A stretch of DNA of 64,000 bases from Rhabdaerophilum calidifontis (lineage in GTDB: Bacteria; Pseudomonadota; Alphaproteobacteria; Rhizobiales; Beijerinckiaceae), in NCBI RefSeq assembly GCF_008641065.1, contig NZ_VTRS01000001.1, forward strand, positions 917,231-981,230, written 5' to 3'. Position numbers and translations under genes: made by a program. This document shows positions 44,695 through 53,454 of this stretch, piece after piece. Each line of letters begins with the position of its first letter. The first letter of the stretch is position 1. The notes under the pieces were generated by a model. That model did not search any database and was not told the origin of the DNA. It was given only the letters and a program-made list of their open reading frames with translations.

Positions 44695-45067
44695 GCGGCT
44701 CGCTCCCGCCTGTCTCGCCCGCGTTTTCCTCCCGGCGCGCCTTGAGGCGAAAGCCCATCTCGACGATGGCCCGGATGACCGGCAGGAATTCCCGGCCCAT
44801 CGCGCTCAGCGCGTATTCCACGGATGGCGGCGAACTCGGCACGACATTCCGGGTGACGATGCCGAGCGCCTCCAGCTCGCGCAGTCGCCGGGTGAGCATC
44901 TTCGCCGAGACGCGTGGAATATCCGAACGCAGCTCGGAGAAGCGGCGCGGCCCGTCGGCCAGATACCAGATGACATGCGAGGTCCAGGCCCCGCCGAGGA
45001 ATGCCATGCATTCCGACAGCGGGCAGGGGGGGCTCGCCACGCGATTCTTGCGGCGTTTCAAGGCCAT
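44639..45067 (-). CDS. HxlR-family transcriptional regulator
   Basis: A 142-residue winged-helix protein. The HxlR core is CPLSECMAFLGGAWTSHVIW, then FSELRSDIPRVSAKMLTRRL and RELEALGIVTRNVVP. Cys15 and Cys20 near the N-terminus could be redox sensors, as in YodB/QorR-type regulators, but that is inference. It diverges from a glutathione transferase gene 132 bases away, its probable target. The last 18 codons overlap the 3' end of the permease gene on the other strand. Confidence 0.88.
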   Translation of the reverse strand: MALKRRKNRVASPPCPLSECMAFLGGAWTSHVIWYLADGPRRFSELRSDIPRVSAKMLTRRLRELEALGIVTRNVVPSSPPSVEYALSAMGREFLPVIRAIVEMGFRLKARREENAGETGGSEPLSPRDAASAGRGESPPAG

Positions 45068-45199
45068 GCTTCCGCTCCGGCCGACATTGCCCGGTTACCG
45101 TGTGGATACCGCATTATGGAAGTTGCCTCAAGCTCCTTGGTTACTTTCGGTTATCGAGATGCTAGGCGGAGGCATCCAACCCAGCCCCAGGAGGTTTCC

Positions 45200-45805
45200 G
45201 TGAAACTCTACTACAAGCCCGGCGCGTGCTCGATGGCTTCGCATATCGTTCTCAACGAGATCGGCGACGCGTTCGAGATCGAGGCGGTGGATACCGCCAC
45301 CAAGCGCACGGCGGGCGGAATCGATTACCGGCAGATCAATCCCAAGGGCAAGGTCCCGGCGCTCTCGGTTTCGGGCGAGGTGCTGACCGAGGGGCCGGCG
45401 ATCCTGCAATTCCTCGCCGTTCGCGGCGGCCGCGAGGATCTCGCTCCGCGTCCCGGCGCGCTGGCCGGTGCCCGCGTCGCCGAGATGCTGAACTTCATCG
45501 CCACCGAACTTCACACCGCCTTCGGCCCGCTTTTCAACCGCGCGACCGACGAATCCGGCAAGGCCACGGCGCGCGATTCGATCGCCACCAAGCTCGACTG
45601 GCTGGAACAGCGGCTGGCCGATGGCCGCACGTTCCTGACCGGTGGCGATTTCACCATCGCCGATGCCTATGCCTTCGTGGTGGCGAACTGGGCCAATTTC
45701 ACGGGGATCGATCTCGCCCGCTGGCCGCATCTCGCGGGCTTCATGAGCCGCGTCGCGGCACGCCCGGCGGTGCGGAAGACGCTTCAGGCCGAGGGGCTCG
45801 TCTGA
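45200..45805 (+). CDS. Glutathione S-transferase (beta-class-like)
   Basis: A 201-residue GST. The thioredoxin-like domain begins MKLYYKPGACSMASHIVLNE with the beta-class CSMA motif; NPKGKVPAL supplies the cis-proline and EGPAILQFLA the glutathione contacts. The helical domain contains FTIADAYAFVVANW (N-capping box). Start is GTG at 45200 behind CAGGAGG. It conjugates or reduces electrophiles with glutathione; control by the divergent HxlR protein is likely. One base separates it from the next gene. Confidence 0.9.
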   Translation: MKLYYKPGACSMASHIVLNEIGDAFEIEAVDTATKRTAGGIDYRQINPKGKVPALSVSGEVLTEGPAILQFLAVRGGREDLAPRPGALAGARVAEMLNFIATELHTAFGPLFNRATDESGKATARDSIATKLDWLEQRLADGRTFLTGGDFTIADAYAFVVANWANFTGIDLARWPHLAGFMSRVAARPAVRKTLQAEGLV

Positions 45806-45806
45806 C

Positions 45807-46190
45807 ATGGCCGATCGGCAGGCGCTCGGCGAGATCGTCACCGTGCTGGAGACCTATTTCGACGGTCTCCACCATTCCGATACCGGGCGGCTGGGGCGCG
45901 TCTTCCACCCCGCCGCGCATTACGTGACGGTGTCGGACGGCACCTTCCTCCACCGTGACATGAAAACCTATTTCGAGGTCGTGGAACACCGGCCTTCTCC
46001 CGCTTCGCGGGGGGAGGTGCGCGCAGACGAGATCGTTTCGATCGAGTTTGCCGGGCCGGTCACGGCGCGGGCGCTGGTCCGCTGTGCCATCGGGACGCGC
46101 CGCTTCATCGACCTGCTGACGCTGATCCGGCTCGACGGGCAATGGCGGATCATCTCGAAGGTGTTCCATTTCAGCGAAGGCGAGGGCTGA
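45807..46190 (+). CDS. NTF2-fold (SnoaL-like/putative lumazine-binding) protein
   Basis: A 127-residue protein with the cone-shaped NTF2 pattern: helix IVTVLETYFDGLHHSDTGRL, then GRVFHPAAHYVTVSDGTFLH, and the strand pair FIDLLTLIRLDGQWRIISKV before FHFSEGEG. This matches the small nuclear-transport-factor-2-like proteins often cotranscribed with redox genes. Role unknown. Immediately after the GST, same operon. Confidence 0.75.
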   Translation: MADRQALGEIVTVLETYFDGLHHSDTGRLGRVFHPAAHYVTVSDGTFLHRDMKTYFEVVEHRPSPASRGEVRADEIVSIEFAGPVTARALVRCAIGTRRFIDLLTLIRLDGQWRIISKVFHFSEGEG

Positions 46191-46207
46191 CGCGCCCTGG
46201 CCTCCTC

Positions 46208-46239
46208 GCTCCGGCCGGTGTCGAGATGCCGGCCGGAGC
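46208..46239. terminator. Perfect 11-bp hairpin between convergent genes
   Basis: GCTCCGGCCGG (46208-46218) and CCGGCCGGAGC (46229-46239) pair perfectly around a 10-base loop. It lies between the stops of the NTF2-fold gene and the LysR gene, so it can terminate both transcripts, although no T run follows. Confidence 0.65.
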
Positions 46240-46245
46240 AAGGGC

Positions 46246-47142
46246 TCACGACATGTCCGCACGGATCATCCGCAGGAAGTTGATCACGGCCGGGTCCTCG
46301 CAATCGTGGCGGAAGACGATTTCGGTGCCGATCTTGATGGAATTGTCGGAAAGCGGCCGGTAGACCACGTGCTCGCCGACGCTGATCGAGCTGACCGATG
46401 ACGGCGCGATGGCCACGCCCAGCCCCGCGCCGACAAGGCTCACCAGGGAAAAGCCGCTGCGCACCTCATGCGCGACCCGGGGCACGAAGCCGAGCGTCAA
46501 CTGTACCAGGGCGCGGTCCAGTTCGGGATCGGATCCCACATAGAGGATGAAGGATTCGCCCGCGAGCGCCTCGCGCGCAATCCGGCTGCGCCGGGCCAGG
46601 GGATGATCAGCCGGGAGCGCCACCCTGAGCGGCCATTCCATCAGGCGGATCGCATCGAGAGCCGGAGGCAATCGCCAGGCGGGATTGCCGATGAAACTCG
46701 CAAGGCAGCCGATCTGGATGCGGCCTTCCAGCAATTGGGCGATCTGGGTGCTGGGATGGAGCTCGTGCAGGCCGAGTTCGATATCGGGAACCTGCTGCCG
46801 ATATTGCCGCAGGATTCTCGACAAAACGCCGGAATAGGAAACGTCGGCGGAATAGCCGATCTCGATGCGGCCGACCTCGCCACGCCCGGCCCGGCGGGCC
46901 ATTGTCGCGGCATGTTGTGCCTGCTCCAGGGTTCGGCGAGCCTCCTTGAGGAACAGGCGCCCCGCTTCGGTCAAGGTCACCACCCGGTTGGTTCGCTTGA
47001 GGAGGAGGACGCCCAGCGTTTCCTCCAGGGCCTTGATCTGAATGCTGAGCGCCGGCTGCGCGATATGGAGTCGCTCGGCAGCCCGACCGAAATGGAGCTC
47101 CTCTGCCGTCGTGACAAAATACCGGAGCTGGCGCAGATCCAT
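46246..47142 (-). CDS. LysR-family regulator of the RND efflux operon
   Basis: A 298-residue LysR protein opening MDLRQLRYFVTTAEELHFGR, with the recognition helix IAQPALSIQIKALEETLGVL and effector domain from about residue 92 (RIEIGYSADVSYSGVLSRIL). The type with LRQLRYF and GRAAERLHIAQPALS is the BenM/CatR-like branch. Divergent from the efflux operon across an AT-rich 250-base gap, so it probably activates it. Confidence 0.9.
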   Translation of the reverse strand: MDLRQLRYFVTTAEELHFGRAAERLHIAQPALSIQIKALEETLGVLLLKRTNRVVTLTEAGRLFLKEARRTLEQAQHAATMARRAGRGEVGRIEIGYSADVSYSGVLSRILRQYRQQVPDIELGLHELHPSTQIAQLLEGRIQIGCLASFIGNPAWRLPPALDAIRLMEWPLRVALPADHPLARRSRIAREALAGESFILYVGSDPELDRALVQLTLGFVPRVAHEVRSGFSLVSLVGAGLGVAIAPSSVSSISVGEHVVYRPLSDNSIKIGTEIVFRHDCEDPAVINFLRMIRADMS

Positions 47143-47269
47143 CGATGCCGTTCCCCGAACCTTCAGCCGACCCCGTGCCTTTGGTCACGCGGGCCTGCCG
47201 CCGCCCCGGGCCGGCGCAAGGCCGTTCCCGGCCGGGTCCGCAGGCTATCCTCGCGTCCGCCGACATGCA

Positions 47270-47340
47270 GGTCGAATATTGATATATTTTTTCAATCAAA
47301 AAATCAAAAACAATATATTAGAGAATATTTTCTGATCCGA
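47270..47340. promoter_or_regulatory. AT-rich operator/promoter region of the RND operon
   Basis: A very AT-rich 70-base patch contains AATAT-TGAT-ATATT (47275-47288) and AGAA-TATT-TTCT (47322-47333), both perfect short inverted repeats, the first shaped like a LysR T-n11-A box. It lies in the gap between the LysR gene and the first adaptor gene. The remaining part of the gap shows nothing recognisable. Confidence 0.5.
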
Positions 47341-47392
47341 TTATCCCGTCCCCATGAGCTTTGACATCCGCTATCGGCGGAAGGGGCACGTG

Positions 47393-48490
47393 ATGGAATA
47401 TGGGCATCAGCGACAGAGACTGGCCTGCGGTGCGGCGTTTCTCGCCGCAACCGCGCTCACGGCGTGCCAGGAACAGGCGCGCACGCCCGAGAGCCCGCCC
47501 ACCATGGTTGCGGTCGAGACGGTGGTGCTCGCCGATTACGCTCCGGTCATCCGGCTCACGGGCGAGATCCGCGCGCGGGTCGAGAGCGACCTGTCCTTCC
47601 GGGTGGCGGGCCGGATCAGCGAGCGGCTCGCCAATGTCGGCGACCGTGTTTCAGCCGAGGACGTGCTGGCCCGTCTCGACCCCGAGCAGCAGCGGGCGAG
47701 CGTCACCGCCGCCGAGGCGACGGTGACATCCGCCGAGGCCGTGTTGCGCCAGGCGACGTCCAGTTACGCGCGGCAGAAAGCCCTGCTGGTGCGCGGCTTC
47801 ACCACCCAGCGCGAGCATGACCAGGCGGAGGAAGCCTATCGCAGGGCGGAAGCCGCGCTCGCCGACGCGAAGGCACAACTCGGCACTGCCCGCGATCATC
47901 TGGCCGATACCGTGCTCAGGGCCGGCATCTCCGGCGTCATCACCGCGCGCAACGCGGAGATGGCGCAGGTTGTCCAGGCGGCGCAGACCGTGTTCACGAT
48001 CGCCGAGGATGGCCCCCGCGATGCCGTCTTCAACGTCGACGAGACCATCTTCACAAAGGAACTCGCCAACCCTGCCATCGCGCTGACGCTTGTCTCCGAC
48101 CCGTCCGTGACGGCGACGGGGAGCGTGCGGCAGATCGCGCCGACGATCGACAGGGGCACCGGCACCGTCCGGGTCAAGGTCGGTATCGACAAGGCCCCGG
48201 CTGCGATGCCGCTCGGTGCCGCCGTCATCGGCACCGGCCGGCTCGCGTCGCGTCGGCGCATCGCGATCCCGTGGAGTGCATTGTCGGGCGCAAACGGCCG
48301 GCCGGGCGTATGGGTCGTCGATCCCCGGACGAAGGCCGTATCGCTGCAACCGATCGTCGTCGAGGCCTACGAGACCGGAACCGTCTTCGTGCGCGAAGGC
48401 ATCCGGCCCGGGGACATGGTCGTCACCGCCGGAGCGCAATTCCTGCGCCCCCGGCAGGTTGTCGCACTCGCCGGGGAGGCCGCGCGATGA
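47393..48490 (+). CDS. RND efflux periplasmic adaptor, lipoprotein (first copy)
   Basis: A 365-residue membrane fusion protein. A lipoprotein signal ends in the lipobox LTAC (FLAATALTACQEQA). After it come the barrel-sandwich hybrid strand VESDLSFRVAGRISERLANV, GDRVSAEDVLARLDPEQQRA, a coiled-coil hairpin (about residues 85-150) and the beta-barrel and membrane-proximal domains. Start 47393 follows GGAAGGGG; an ATG at 47354 is possible. It links the inner-membrane RND pump to an outer-membrane channel. The next adaptor overlaps by four bases. Confidence 0.9.
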   Translation: MEYGHQRQRLACGAAFLAATALTACQEQARTPESPPTMVAVETVVLADYAPVIRLTGEIRARVESDLSFRVAGRISERLANVGDRVSAEDVLARLDPEQQRASVTAAEATVTSAEAVLRQATSSYARQKALLVRGFTTQREHDQAEEAYRRAEAALADAKAQLGTARDHLADTVLRAGISGVITARNAEMAQVVQAAQTVFTIAEDGPRDAVFNVDETIFTKELANPAIALTLVSDPSVTATGSVRQIAPTIDRGTGTVRVKVGIDKAPAAMPLGAAVIGTGRLASRRRIAIPWSALSGANGRPGVWVVDPRTKAVSLQPIVVEAYETGTVFVREGIRPGDMVVTAGAQFLRPRQVVALAGEAAR

Positions 48491-49566
48491 GATCCGCCCT
48501 GATGCCGTTGACCGCCGTCGGCGTCGTCGCCCTGCTTGCCGCCTGCGACGAAGCGCAGCATTCTGCGCCCCCGACGCTTCGGCCTGTCCTGTCGGTGGTC
48601 GTCCATCCGCAGATGGCGCGCCTGCCGAGTTTTGCCGGAACCGTGGAACCGCGCTACACTTCCGAGCTCGGGTTCCGGGTGATGGGACGGGTCGCCGGGC
48701 GCGATGTCGGTGTCGGCGATGTCGTCAGGAAGGGGCAGCGCTTGGCGCGGCTCGATCCGCTCACCTACGCGCTGGCCGTGCGCTCGGCGCAGGCCGATCT
48801 TGCCAGCGCGACCGCCCGACTGGACAATGCCGTGGCGACCGAAACGCGCCAGCGCGTGCTGCTCGCGCAGGACATTGCCAACCAGGCACAATTCGATGCC
48901 GCGAGGCAGGGGCTGGATTCGGCGCAGGCCGGCGTCATCCGCGCCCGGGCCAACCTCGAAAAGGCCGAGGAACAGCTCGGCTATACCGTGCTGGCCGCCG
49001 ATTTCGACGGTGTGATCACCGCGGTCGCGGCGGAGCCCGGACAGGTGGTGCAGCCGGGCCAGACGGTCATGATTCTGGCCCGGCCGGACATCCGCGAGGC
49101 GGTGGTCGACCTGCCCGAAAGCATCGGGCGCGACCTCGCGGCGGACGCCCGTTTCGATATCGCCCTGCAGGTCGCGCCGAGCGTGCGGGCGACCGGATCG
49201 GTGCGCGAGATCGCGCCACAGGCCGACCCCGCCACCCGCACGCGCCGCGTGCGGATCGCGCTCGACAACCCGCCGGCAGCGTTCCGGCTCGGCACGACCA
49301 TCACCGCGACGCCCGCGGCCGGAGCCGCTCAGGACATCGTCCTGCCGGCAACGGCCCTGCTGGAGCGGGAGGGGCAGACGATGGTTTGGGTCGTCGATCC
49401 GGCCACCGCGACGGTCTCGACCCGGAACGTGACGGTCGCGGCGCGCGATGGCGGCTCGGTCCGGATCCTCGACGGGCTTGCCGCCGGCACGCGTGTCGTC
49501 ACCGCCGGGGTCAACAGCCTGATTCCCGGTCAGGCCATCAAGATCGCAGACGGGCCCCTTCCATGA
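48487..49566 (+). CDS. RND efflux periplasmic adaptor, lipoprotein (second copy)
   Basis: A 359-residue adaptor with lipobox LLAAC (VGVVALLAACDEAQ), lipoyl-like strand SELGFRVMGRVAGRDVGVGD, GQRLARLDPLTYALAVRSAQ and an alpha-hairpin of similar length to the first adaptor. The two proteins are clearly paralogous in layout but diverged in sequence. Tandem adaptor genes before one RND pump suggest a hetero-oligomeric adaptor ring, as in MdtNOP-unlike dual-adaptor systems. Overlaps the pump gene as ATGA. Confidence 0.9.
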   Translation: MRSALMPLTAVGVVALLAACDEAQHSAPPTLRPVLSVVVHPQMARLPSFAGTVEPRYTSELGFRVMGRVAGRDVGVGDVVRKGQRLARLDPLTYALAVRSAQADLASATARLDNAVATETRQRVLLAQDIANQAQFDAARQGLDSAQAGVIRARANLEKAEEQLGYTVLAADFDGVITAVAAEPGQVVQPGQTVMILARPDIREAVVDLPESIGRDLAADARFDIALQVAPSVRATGSVREIAPQADPATRTRRVRIALDNPPAAFRLGTTITATPAAGAAQDIVLPATALLEREGQTMVWVVDPATATVSTRNVTVAARDGGSVRILDGLAAGTRVVTAGVNSLIPGQAIKIADGPLP

Positions 49567-52500
49567 CACACCGCTTCAACCTTTCGGACTGGGCGCTCGA
49601 GCACCGCTCGCTCGTCTGGTATTTCATGATCGTCTCGGCGCTTGCTGGTATTCTCGCCTATGCGAGCCTCGGGCGCGAGGAGGATCCGTCCTTCACCATC
49701 AAGACCATGGTGATCGCCGCGCAATGGCCGGGCGCCACGGTTGGAGACACGGCGCTCCAGGTTACGGACCGCATCGAGAAGAAGCTCGAGGAACTCGATT
49801 CGCTCGATTACACCCGCAGCCAGACCACGCCGGGCCAGAGCGTCATCTATGTCAACCTGAAGGACTCGGTCAGAAGCCGCGATGTGCCCAGCATCTGGAT
49901 GAAGGTCCGCAACATGGTCTCCGATGTCCGGCGGGAGCTTCCCCAGGGCGTCGTCGGACCGATCTTCAACGACGATTTCGGCGATGTCTACGGCAATGTC
50001 TACGCCTTTACCGCCGATGGGCTGACGCAGCGGCAATTGCGCGATTATGTCGAGGATGTGCGCGCCAAGGTGCTCACCGTGCCGAATGTCGGCAAGGTCA
50101 ACCTGATCGGCGCCCAGGACGAGGTGATCTTTCTCGAATTTTCGACGCGTGCGATGGCCGCGCTCGGCATCAGCCAGCAGGACGTGCTGCGCACGCTGCA
50201 GGCCCAGAACGCGATCACGCCCTCGGGGGTCATCGAAGCAGGCCGCGAGCGCATCAGCGTGCGTGTGAGCGGCCAGTTCACTTCGGAAGAGGATCTGCGC
50301 GGCCTCAACCTGCGCGTCAACGACCGCTTCTTCCGCCTGAGCGACATCGCCGCCATCACGCGCGGCTATCTCGATCCGCCGCAATCCCTGTTCCGGTTCA
50401 AGGGCGAACCCGCCATCGGTCTCGCCATCGGCATGAAGTCCGGCGCCAACCTGCTCGAATTCGGCAGGGCGCTGGAAGAGCAGATGCGCAAGATCACCGC
50501 GGAGCTTCCCATCGGTGTCGGCGTGCATCTCGTCGCCGACCAGCCGGTCGTGGTCAAGGAAGCGGTGGGCAGCTTCACCAAGGCGTTGTTCGAAGCCGTC
50601 GCGATCGTTCTGGTCGTCAGCTTCATCAGCCTCGGCATGCGGGCCGGGCTGGTGGTCGCGCTGTCGATCCCGCTCGTGCTCGCCATGACCTTCGTGTTCA
50701 TGCAATATACGGGCATCTCGTTGCAGCGCATCTCGCTCGGCGCCCTCATCATCGCCCTCGGGCTTCTGGTCGATGACGCGATGATCGCCGTCGAGATGAT
50801 GGTGGCACGGCTCGAGGCGGGCGACACGCTGCGCAAGGCGGCGACCGCCGTCTACACATCCACCGCCTTCCCGATGCTCACCGGCACGCTTGTCACCGTG
50901 GCGAGCTTCATTCCGGTCGGCCTCAACAGCTCGAATGCGGGCGAGTTCACCTTCACGCTGTTCGTGGTGATCGCGGTTTCGCTAATCCTGTCCTGGATCG
51001 TGGCGGTGCTGTTCGCGCCCCTCATCGGCGTGGCGTTGCTGCCGAAGACGATGACGTCGCACCACGACAAACCGAGCCGCCTCCAGGCCGGCTTCTCGCG
51101 CATCCTCAATGTCGCGATGCGCCGGCGCTGGCTGACGATCGGGGTGACGATCGCCATGTTCGCCGCCTCCTTCTACGGCATGCGCTTCGTCGAGCAGCAA
51201 TTCTTCCCCTCGTCGGACCGGAAGGAGCTTCTCGTGGATTTCACGCTGCCGCAGAACGCCTCGATCGCCGATACCAAGGCGCAGATGGATCGCTTCGAGG
51301 CCAAGCTCGCCGGCGATCCCGACATCGATCACTGGTCGTCCTATGTCGGCCGCGGCGCAGTTCGTTTCATCCTGTCCTTCGACCCGCAGCCGTCGAACCC
51401 CTATTACGGCCAGATGGTCATCGTGGCCAAGGATATCGCGGCGCGGGAGCGCGTGCGGGCCAGGATCAACACCTGGATCCGGGAGGACTTCGTCGGTCTC
51501 GATGTCTATATCGATCTCCTGGCCCTCGGGCCGCCGGCCGGGCGGCCGGTGCAATACCGGCTCGGCGGACCCGATGTCCAGAAGGTGCGCGACCTTGCGC
51601 AGCAATTGGCGGCCGTCATCGACGAGCATCCCCGCGTCACCGGGATCGGCTTCAACTGGAACGAACCCGCCCGCGTGGTGAAGGTCGATGTCCTGCAGGA
51701 CAAGGCGCGCGAGCTCGGCGTCAGCTCGCAGGATATCGCCGGCGCGCTCAACGGGGTCGTGGGCGGCACGAGCATCACCCAGGTGCGCGACTCGATCTAT
51801 CTCGTCGACATGGTGAGCCGGGCCGGCGCCGCCGAGCGCGGTTCCATCGAGACATTGCAGAATCTCCAGCTTCCGGGCCGGAACGGCCAGTCCGTGCCGC
51901 TCGCGGCGGTCGTCACCTTCCGTTACGAGTTGGAGCCGCCGGTGATCTGGCGCCGCAATCGCATGCCGACGATCACCGTCCGGGGCAGCATCGTCGATGC
52001 GACGCAGCCGGCGACGATCGTCCAGCAGCTCGCGCCGAAGGTGGAGGCATTCGCCCGCACGCTTCCGGCCGGCTATCATGTCGCCGTGGCCGGCCCGGTC
52101 GAGGAGAGCGCCAAGTCCCAGGGGCCGATCGCGGCCGTCGTGCCGCTCATGCTGTTCATCATGGCGACGATCCTGATGAGCCAGATGCAGAGCTTCTCGC
52201 GCCTGTTCCTGGTCGTGGCGGTGGCTCCGCTTGGGCTGATCGGCGTGGTCGCGGCCATGCTGCCGAGCGGCGCGCCCCTCGGCTTCGTCGCGATCCTCGG
52301 CGTGCTGGCGCTCGTCGGCATCCTGATCCGCAACTCGGTCATCCTGATCATGCAGATCGAGGATCTCCGGCGGGACGGCGTCGAGGCATGGGAGGCGGTC
52401 GTTGATGCTACCATGCATCGCACCCGGCCGATCCTGCTGACGGCCGCCGCGGCCAGCCTCGCGCTGATCCCGATCTCGCACGAGGTATTCTGGGGTCCCA

Positions 52501-52622
52501 TGGCCTACGCGATGATGGGCGGCATCATCGTCGGCACGCTGCTGACCCTGCTGTTCCTGCCGGCGCTTTACGTGGCTTGGTTCCGCATCAAGGCTCCTGC
52601 GGCCGCTGTGCCGCCAGCCTAG
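49563..52622 (+). CDS. RND efflux pump inner-membrane protein
   Basis: A 1019-residue RND transporter with twelve expected membrane segments. N-terminus WALEHRSLVWYFMIVSALAG leads into the porter domain; LGLLVDDAMIAVEMMVARLE in TM4 carries the two proton-relay aspartates; the second half repeats with MRRRWLTIGVTIAMFAASFY and LGVLALVGILIRNSVILIMQ. The sequence (GREEDPSFTIKTMVIAAQWP) is the AcrB/MexF-related subgroup with an early E-D-P motif. It exports hydrophobic or aromatic compounds by proton antiport. No outer-membrane channel gene is adjacent. Confidence 0.93.
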   Translation: MTHRFNLSDWALEHRSLVWYFMIVSALAGILAYASLGREEDPSFTIKTMVIAAQWPGATVGDTALQVTDRIEKKLEELDSLDYTRSQTTPGQSVIYVNLKDSVRSRDVPSIWMKVRNMVSDVRRELPQGVVGPIFNDDFGDVYGNVYAFTADGLTQRQLRDYVEDVRAKVLTVPNVGKVNLIGAQDEVIFLEFSTRAMAALGISQQDVLRTLQAQNAITPSGVIEAGRERISVRVSGQFTSEEDLRGLNLRVNDRFFRLSDIAAITRGYLDPPQSLFRFKGEPAIGLAIGMKSGANLLEFGRALEEQMRKITAELPIGVGVHLVADQPVVVKEAVGSFTKALFEAVAIVLVVSFISLGMRAGLVVALSIPLVLAMTFVFMQYTGISLQRISLGALIIALGLLVDDAMIAVEMMVARLEAGDTLRKAATAVYTSTAFPMLTGTLVTVASFIPVGLNSSNAGEFTFTLFVVIAVSLILSWIVAVLFAPLIGVALLPKTMTSHHDKPSRLQAGFSRILNVAMRRRWLTIGVTIAMFAASFYGMRFVEQQFFPSSDRKELLVDFTLPQNASIADTKAQMDRFEAKLAGDPDIDHWSSYVGRGAVRFILSFDPQPSNPYYGQMVIVAKDIAARERVRARINTWIREDFVGLDVYIDLLALGPPAGRPVQYRLGGPDVQKVRDLAQQLAAVIDEHPRVTGIGFNWNEPARVVKVDVLQDKARELGVSSQDIAGALNGVVGGTSITQVRDSIYLVDMVSRAGAAERGSIETLQNLQLPGRNGQSVPLAAVVTFRYELEPPVIWRRNRMPTITVRGSIVDATQPATIVQQLAPKVEAFARTLPAGYHVAVAGPVEESAKSQGPIAAVVPLMLFIMATILMSQMQSFSRLFLVVAVAPLGLIGVVAAMLPSGAPLGFVAILGVLALVGILIRNSVILIMQIEDLRRDGVEAWEAVVDATMHRTRPILLTAAAASLALIPISHEVFWGPMAYAMMGGIIVGTLLTLLFLPALYVAWFRIKAPAAAVPPA

Positions 52623-52687
52623 CCCCCGATTGCCCGGAGCCCAAGCCGGAGGCCGCCCCACATCCGGCCCTCATGGTTCCGAGCAAC

Positions 52688-52724
52688 GCCCCGGCCGCAA
52701 CAAGCCCCCGATTGCGGCCGGGGC
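52688..52724 (+). terminator. Perfect 13-bp hairpin after the RND operon
   Basis: GCCCCGGCCGCAA (52688-52700) pairs fully with TTGCGGCCGGGGC (52712-52724) around an 11-base loop, 65 bases past the pump stop and 38 bases before the TetR start. No T run follows. A 13-base direct repeat AGCCCCCGATTGC (52621-52633 and 52703-52715) overlaps it. Confidence 0.65.
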
Positions 52725-52761
52725 ACCCCATCCCGCCTGCAACTGCAAGAGGTCATTTCCG

Positions 52762-53454
52762 ATGCCCGGCCATGTTCCGCGTCGTGACGGCAAAAGCCCG
52801 CAGGATCTCAGGAGCGCGCTCACCAGGCAGCGGATTCTGGATGCGGCACGGCAGGTCTTTCTCCTCAACGGCCTGGCCGGCACCACGAGCGAGCAGATCG
52901 CGGACCTGGCCGGGGTTTCGAGCGGCACGCTCCAGCGGCATTTCGGTGGCAAGGAGACCCTATTCACAACGTTGGTTCTCCTGGAGGCGGAGAGGATCGC
53001 GCGGGTTCTGCCATCCATTGATCTGGATGAGTCCGAACCGGTCGCGCGCCTGCGGCAGATCGGGAGCGTCGTGCTCGAAACCCTGGATAGCCCGGCGACC
53101 GCCGCCGCCGTGCGTCTCATCATCGGCGCCCTCGGCCGGCTCCCGCGGCTCGGAGAGGAATTCCTGCGCAAAAGCCTGGGGCCGACCACGGCTCAGATCG
53201 CGGCCTGTCTCGATGCCTGCGCGGATTCCGTCGACCTGCGGGGCGGGAACAGCCGTGCCGCAGCGGAAGATTTCGCACGCCGGTGTTTCGGGCATGTGGC
53301 CGAGCGTGTCTTCGTGCCCGGACAACCCCTGCCGAGAGAAGCCGATTACGCGGCTGCGGCCGAGCGCATCCTGCAGCAATGCGGCGTCGGATGGCGGCGC
53401 AGCGCACCGGGCGGCCGTGCCGCCCTCATGGTTCCGGAAGGAAAGCAAGCATGA
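52762..53454 (+). CDS. TetR-family transcriptional regulator
   Basis: A 230-residue TetR protein. DNA-binding region at residues 18-65: TRQRILDAARQVFLLNGLAG, then TSEQIADLAGVSSGTLQRHF. The C-terminal ligand domain is of the AcrR type with a TetR_C_7-like helix set (LRKSLGPTTAQIAACLDACA). Located after the RND operon and a strong hairpin; it may repress the pump or only its own downstream genes. Overlaps the next short reading frame as ATGA. Confidence 0.88.
   Translation: MPGHVPRRDGKSPQDLRSALTRQRILDAARQVFLLNGLAGTTSEQIADLAGVSSGTLQRHFGGKETLFTTLVLLEAERIARVLPSIDLDESEPVARLRQIGSVVLETLDSPATAAAVRLIIGALGRLPRLGEEFLRKSLGPTTAQIAACLDACADSVDLRGGNSRAAAEDFARRCFGHVAERVFVPGQPLPREADYAAAAERILQQCGVGWRRSAPGGRAALMVPEGKQA

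Noticed and set aside
48216..49562. A possible N-terminal extension of the RND pump
   Set aside because: It lies in another frame of the two adaptor genes; the pump's own ATG at 49563 overlaps the adaptor stop and begins a typical RND N-terminus.
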